Shown: piece by piece, positions 60,578-64,000 of the stretch
How positions within the stretch are numbered: position 1 is the first letter of the stretch
How the letters are laid out: each line of letters opens with the position of its first letter
From: Henricia sp. BOLD:AAB3569
Lineage: Eukaryota; Echinodermata; Asteroidea; Spinulosida; Echinasteridae
Direction: 5' to 3'
Length of the DNA stretch: 64,000 nucleotides
Assembly (NCBI GenBank): GCA_037783545.1
Contig: JBBELK010000566.1
Span: 186,001 to 250,000 of the forward strand
The notes under the pieces: generated by a model
Told to the model about the DNA's origin: nothing
Seen by the model: the letters and a program-made list of their open reading frames with translations, nothing else
Databases searched by the model: none
Program-made: the position numbers and the translations under genes

Positions 60578-63279
60578 TCAACGGCCGTACAAATGTACAC
60601 CAGCGCGGCGCAGGGTGTCCCAACAGCCACGGTTAGGGGAATAACCACGCAGCCGAGCTCCGTTTTCCCTAAACTCTGAAATTTCTCCGTCATTTCCCAG
60701 CGCAAATCTGTCAATTTTGCATGACAAGTGCGGAATATATACAGTTTGGAGCATGCAAAATTTGAAGTTGGTTGGAAAATTCCTTGATTTCCAAATTTGC
60801 CGGCATTTGGGACACACTTTGACCTAATTCCCGTCACAATCTGGGGTGAGTCAACGGCCGTACAAATGTACACCAGCGCGGCGCAGGGTGTCCCAACAGC
60901 CACGGTTAGGGGATTAACCACGCAGCCGAGCTCCGTTTTCCCTAAACTCTGAAATTTCTCCGTCATTTCCCAGCGAAAATCTGTCAATTTTGCATGACAA
61001 GTGCGGAATATATACAGTTTGGAGCATGCAAAATTTGAAGTTGGTTGGAAAATTCCTTGATTTCCAAATTTTCCGGCATTTGGGACACACTTTGACCTAA
61101 TTCCCGTCACAATCTGGGGTGAGTCAACAGCCGTACAAATGTACACCAGCGCGGCGCAGGGTGTCCCAACAGCCACGGTTAGGGGAATAACCACGCAGCC
61201 GAGCTCCGTTTTCCCTAAACTCTGAAATTTCTCCGTCATTTCCCAGCGAAAATCTGTCAATTTTGCATGACAAGTGCGGAATATATACAGTTTGGAGCAT
61301 GCAAAATTTGAAGTTGGTTGGAAAATTCCTTGATTTCCAAATTTGCCGGCATTTGGGACACACTTTGACCTAATTCCCGTCACAATCTGGGGTGAGTCAA
61401 CGGCCGTACAAATGTACACCAGCGCGGCGCATGCGCAGGGTGTCCCAACAGCCACGGTTAGGGGAATAACCACGCAGCCGAGCTCCGTTTTCCCTAAACT
61501 CTGAAATTTCTCCGTCATTTCCCAGCGAAAATCTGTCAATTTTGCATGACAAGTGCGGAATATATACAGTTTGGAGCATTCAAAATTTGAAGTTGGTTGG
61601 AAAATTCCTTGATTTCCAAATTTGCCGGCATTTGGGACACACTTTGACCTAATTCCCGTCACAATCTGGGGTGAGTCAACGGCCGTACAAATGTACACCA
61701 GCGCGGCGCAGGGTGTCCCAACAGCCACGGTTAGGGGAATAACCACGCAGCCGAGCTCCGTTTTCCCTAAACTCTGAAATTTCTCCGTCATTTCCCAGCG
61801 AAAATCTGTCAATTTTGCATGACAAGTGCGGAATATATACAGTTTGGAGCATGCAAAATTTGAAGTTGGTTGGAAAATTCCTTGATTTCCAAATTTGCCG
61901 GCATTTGGGACACACTTTGACCTAATTCCCGTCACAATCTGGGGTGAGTCAACGGCCGTACAAATGTACACCAGCGCGGCGCAGGGTGTCCCAACAGCCA
62001 CGGTTAGGGGAATAACCACGCAGCCGAGCTCCGTTTTCCCTAAACTCTGAAATTTCTCCGTCATTTCCCAGCGAAAATCTGTCAATTTTGCATGACAAGT
62101 GCGGAATATATACAGTTTGGAGCATGCAAAATTTGAAGTTGGTTGGAAAATTCCTTGATTTCCAAATTTTCCGGCATTTGGGACACACTTTGACCTAATT
62201 CCCGTCACAATCTGGGGTGAGTCAACGGCCGTACAAATGTACACCAGCGCGGCGCAGGGTGTCCCAACAGCCACGGTTAGGGGAATAACCACGCAGCCGA
62301 GCTCCGTTTTCCCTAAACTCTGAAATTTCTCCGTCATTTCCCAGCGAAAATCTGTCAATTTTGCATGACAAGTGCGGAATATATACAGTTTGGAGCATTC
62401 AAAATTTGAAGTTGGTTGGAAAATTCCTTGATTTCCAAATTTGCCGGCATTTGGGACACACTTTGACCTAATTCCCGTCACAATCTGGGGTGAGTCAACG
62501 GCCGTACAAATGTACACCAACGCGGCACAGGGTGTCCCAACAGCCACGGTTAGGGGAATAACCACGCAGCCGAGCTCCGTTTTCCCTAAACTCTGAAATT
62601 TCTCCGTCATTTCCCAGCGAAAATCTGTCAATTTTGCATGACAAGTGCGGAATATATACAGTTTGGAGCATGCAAAATTTGAAGTTGGTTGGAAAATTCC
62701 TTGATTTCCAATTTTTCCGGCATTTGGGACACACTTTGACCTAATTCCCGTCACAATCTGGGGTGAGTCAACAGCCGTACAAATGTACACCAGCGCGGCG
62801 CAGGGTGTCCCAACAGCCACGGTTAGGGGAATAACCACGCAGCCGAGCTCCGTTTTCCCTAAACTCTGAAATTTCTCCGTCATTTCCCAGCGAAAATCTG
62901 TCAATTTTGCATGACAAGTGCGGAATATATAAAGTTTGGAGCATGCAAAATTTGAAGTTGGTTGGAAAATTCCTTGGTTTCCAAATTTGCCGGCATTTGG
63001 GACACACTTTGACCTAATTCCCGTCACAATCTGGGGTGAGTCAACGGCCGTACAAATGTACACCAGCGCGGCGCAGGGTGTCCCAACAGCCACGGTTAGG
63101 GGAATAACCACGCAGCCGAGCTCCGTTTTCCCTAAACTCTGAAATTTCTCCGTCATTTCCCTCGAAAATCTGTCAATTTTGCATGACAAGTGCGGAATAT
63201 ATACAGTTTGGAGCATGCAAAATTTGAAGTTGGTTGGAAAATTCCTTGATTTCCAAATTTGCCGGCATTTGGGACACAC
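59581..63279 (-). other. Open frame of 1232 codons; by-product of the satellite
   Basis: Runs through the right-hand tract from the 1-bp deletion in the 63041 unit to that at 59590/59591. The same reasoning applies: the frame is open because the unit is, and its limits are random indels. Confidence 0.12.
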
Positions 63280-63864
63280 TTTGACCTAATTCCCGTCACA
63301 ATATGGGGTGAGTCAACGGCCGTACAAATGTACACCAGCGCGGCGCATGCGCAGGGTGTCCCAACAGCCACGGTTAGGGGAATAACCACGCAGCCGAGCT
63401 CCGTTTTCCCTAAACTCTGAAATTTCTCCGTCATTTCCCAGCGAAAATCTGTCAATTTTGCATGACAAGTGCGGAATATATACAGTTTGGAGCATGCAAA
63501 ATTTGAAGTTGGTTGGAAAATTCCTTGATTTCCAAATTTGCCGGCATTTGGGACACACTTTGACCTAATTCCCGTCACAATCTGGGGTGAGTCAACGGCC
63601 GTACAAATGTACACCAGCGCGGCGCAGGGTGTCCCAACAGCCACGGTTAGGGGAATAACCACGCAGCCGAGCTCCGTTTTCCCTAAACTCTGAAATTTCT
63701 CCGTCATTTCCCAGCGAAAATCTGTCAATTTTGCATGACAAGTGCGGAATATATACAGTTTGGAGCATGCAAAATTTGAAGTTGGTTGGAAAATTCCTTG
63801 ATTTCCAAATTTGCCGGCATTTGGGATACACTTTGACCTAATTCCCGTCACAATCTGGGGTGAG
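60578..63864. repeat. Right-hand tract, mostly short units
   Basis: Landmarks 60578 (gcgcaaat), 60851 (ggggattaac, aattttccgg), 61124 (caacagccg), 61397 (long, gagcattcaaa), 61676, 61949 (aattttccgg), 62222 (short, gagcattcaaa), 62495 (caccaacgcggcac, aatttttccgg), 62768 (caacagccg, atataaagttt, cttggtttcc), 63041 (tttccctcgaaa, 1 bp lost), 63313 (long, aatatgggg) and 63592 (gggatacac). Order of marks is like the tetramer/trimer tracts further left, but no exact HOR period is held. Confidence 0.88.
61676..61948. repeat. Reference short unit (273 bp)
   Basis: A clean example of the short form. It equals the long unit except that gcgcatgcgcaggg is reduced to gcgcaggg. The missing 6 bp (tgcgca) lie between two direct gcgca copies, which is what replication slippage or single-strand annealing across a 5-bp repeat would leave. 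The length is 91 codons, so the reading frames of neighbouring units are kept. Confidence 0.97.
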
Positions 63865-64000
63865 TCAACAGCCGTACAAATGTACACCAGCGCGGCGCAT
63901 GCGCAGGGTGTCCCAACAGCCACGGTTAGGGGAATAACCACGTAGCCGAGCTCCGTTTTCCCTAAACTCTGAAATTTCTCTGTCATTTCCCAGCGAAAAT
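63865..64000. repeat. Partial last unit (cut by window edge)
   Basis: Begins with caacagccg, is a long unit with tgcgca, and carries cacgtagcc and tctctgtcat before the window ends inside cccagcgaaaat. The array clearly continues. Confidence 0.95.

Larger units (their letters stand above)
1..64000. repeat. Satellite array, 273/279-bp units, whole window
   Basis: Every stretch of the window aligns to one unit of 273 or 279 bp in head-to-tail order, always in the same orientation. With the t of the 'tca' in TGAGTCA as landmark, units begin at 234, 507, 780, 1059 and so on to 63865, 234 landmarks in all. Spacing is 273 or 279 apart from a few 1- or 2-bp deletions and three 52-bp stubs. From the spacings I derive about 113 long and 117 short complete units. 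Copies differ from each other at only a few positions, and variants are shared in blocks, which is the mark of unequal exchange and local amplification. Neither array edge is inside the window. No inversion, transposon insertion or unique spacer was seen. The satellite family is not one I recognise. A eukaryotic origin is an inference from array size and organisation. Confidence 0.99.

Noticed and set aside
1-64000. CRISPR array
   Set aside because: Repeats are 273-279 bp, contiguous and without unique spacers.
1-64000. CENP-B box
   Set aside because: I looked for the nTTCGnnnnAnnCGGGn core on both strands of the consensus and did not find it. A centromeric role is therefore not supported by this motif, nor excluded.
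1-64000. Transposon origin (terminal repeats, target-site duplications, transposase or reverse transcriptase)
   Set aside because: No unit boundary shows target duplications, no terminal inverted repeats frame a unit, and no translated stretch resembles transposon proteins.
1-64000. Ribosomal DNA, 5S or tRNA gene array
   Set aside because: No conserved rRNA or tRNA segments or A/B box pair recognised in the 273/279-bp unit.
1-64000. Assembly artefact by repeated joining of the same reads
   Set aside because: Not excluded, but copies carry many private variants and several different HOR periods, which simple duplication of contigs would not give. Near-identical blocks such as 13956-17813 and 39592-44555 deserve a read-depth check.

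Overview
The whole 64 kb window is one uninterrupted tandem satellite array. No base of unique sequence, no supported gene, no RNA gene and no transposon is visible, and both edges cut through a repeat unit, so the array extends beyond the window on both sides. The unit has two length forms, 273 bp (short) and 279 bp (long). They differ by one 6-bp block, tgcgca, between two direct copies of gcgca. Using the t of the conserved TGAGTCA motif (its 'tca') as a landmark, I count 234 landmarks. Three of them open 52-bp truncated units. From the landmark spacing, about 113 of the complete units are long and about 117 short. A hand count of the consensus gives about 48% GC and about 15 CpG per long unit, close to expectation, so CpG is not depleted.

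Such an array is typical of a eukaryotic nuclear genome (centromeric, pericentromeric, subtelomeric or B/sex-chromosome-type satellite). I do not recognise the family and cannot name the species. The lack of CpG depletion fits an invertebrate, or an array unmethylated in the germ line, better than a typical vertebrate satellite, but this is inference.

Layout: the array is a mosaic of local higher-order repeats (HORs), each recognisable from shared private variants. 1-6035: a tetramer (A-B-C-D, about 1104 bp) iterated several times. 6036-7586: a 610-bp unit made of a 52-bp stub plus two long units. 7587-12014: mixed, with an 825-bp shift duplication. 12015-14780: a 1383-bp pentamer twice, overlapping a 1929-bp heptamer present twice (13956-17813). 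17814-29389: a P-Q dimer module, a 2207-bp octamer, a 1382-bp pentamer and a 2.48-kb block repeated 4414 bp apart. 29390-38482: a 16-mer of 4410 bp followed by a 17-mer relative of 4683 bp. 38483-45391: 1382/1375-bp pentamers nested in a 2757-bp period. 45392-49528: P-Q relatives and a 552-bp dimer. 49529-64000: 1104-bp tetramers, a 2.49-kb block repeated 5798 bp apart, and a 1382-bp pentamer twice.

Because 273 and 279 are both multiples of three and the consensus has one minus-strand frame without a stop, the array shows minus-strand open frames of up to 1974 codons. I judge these to be by-products of the repeat, not genes: variants hit replacement sites freely, stop-creating variants were themselves amplified, and frame-shifting deletions spread inside HORs. 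The most interesting signals are the 6-bp toggle that creates or removes a perfect GCGCATGCGC palindrome (core of the NRF-1 site), mirror-matched variants in the two arms of an 11-bp inverted repeat, the 52-bp stub HOR, and the nested and overlapping HOR history. Assembly correctness of such an array cannot be judged from the sequence alone.
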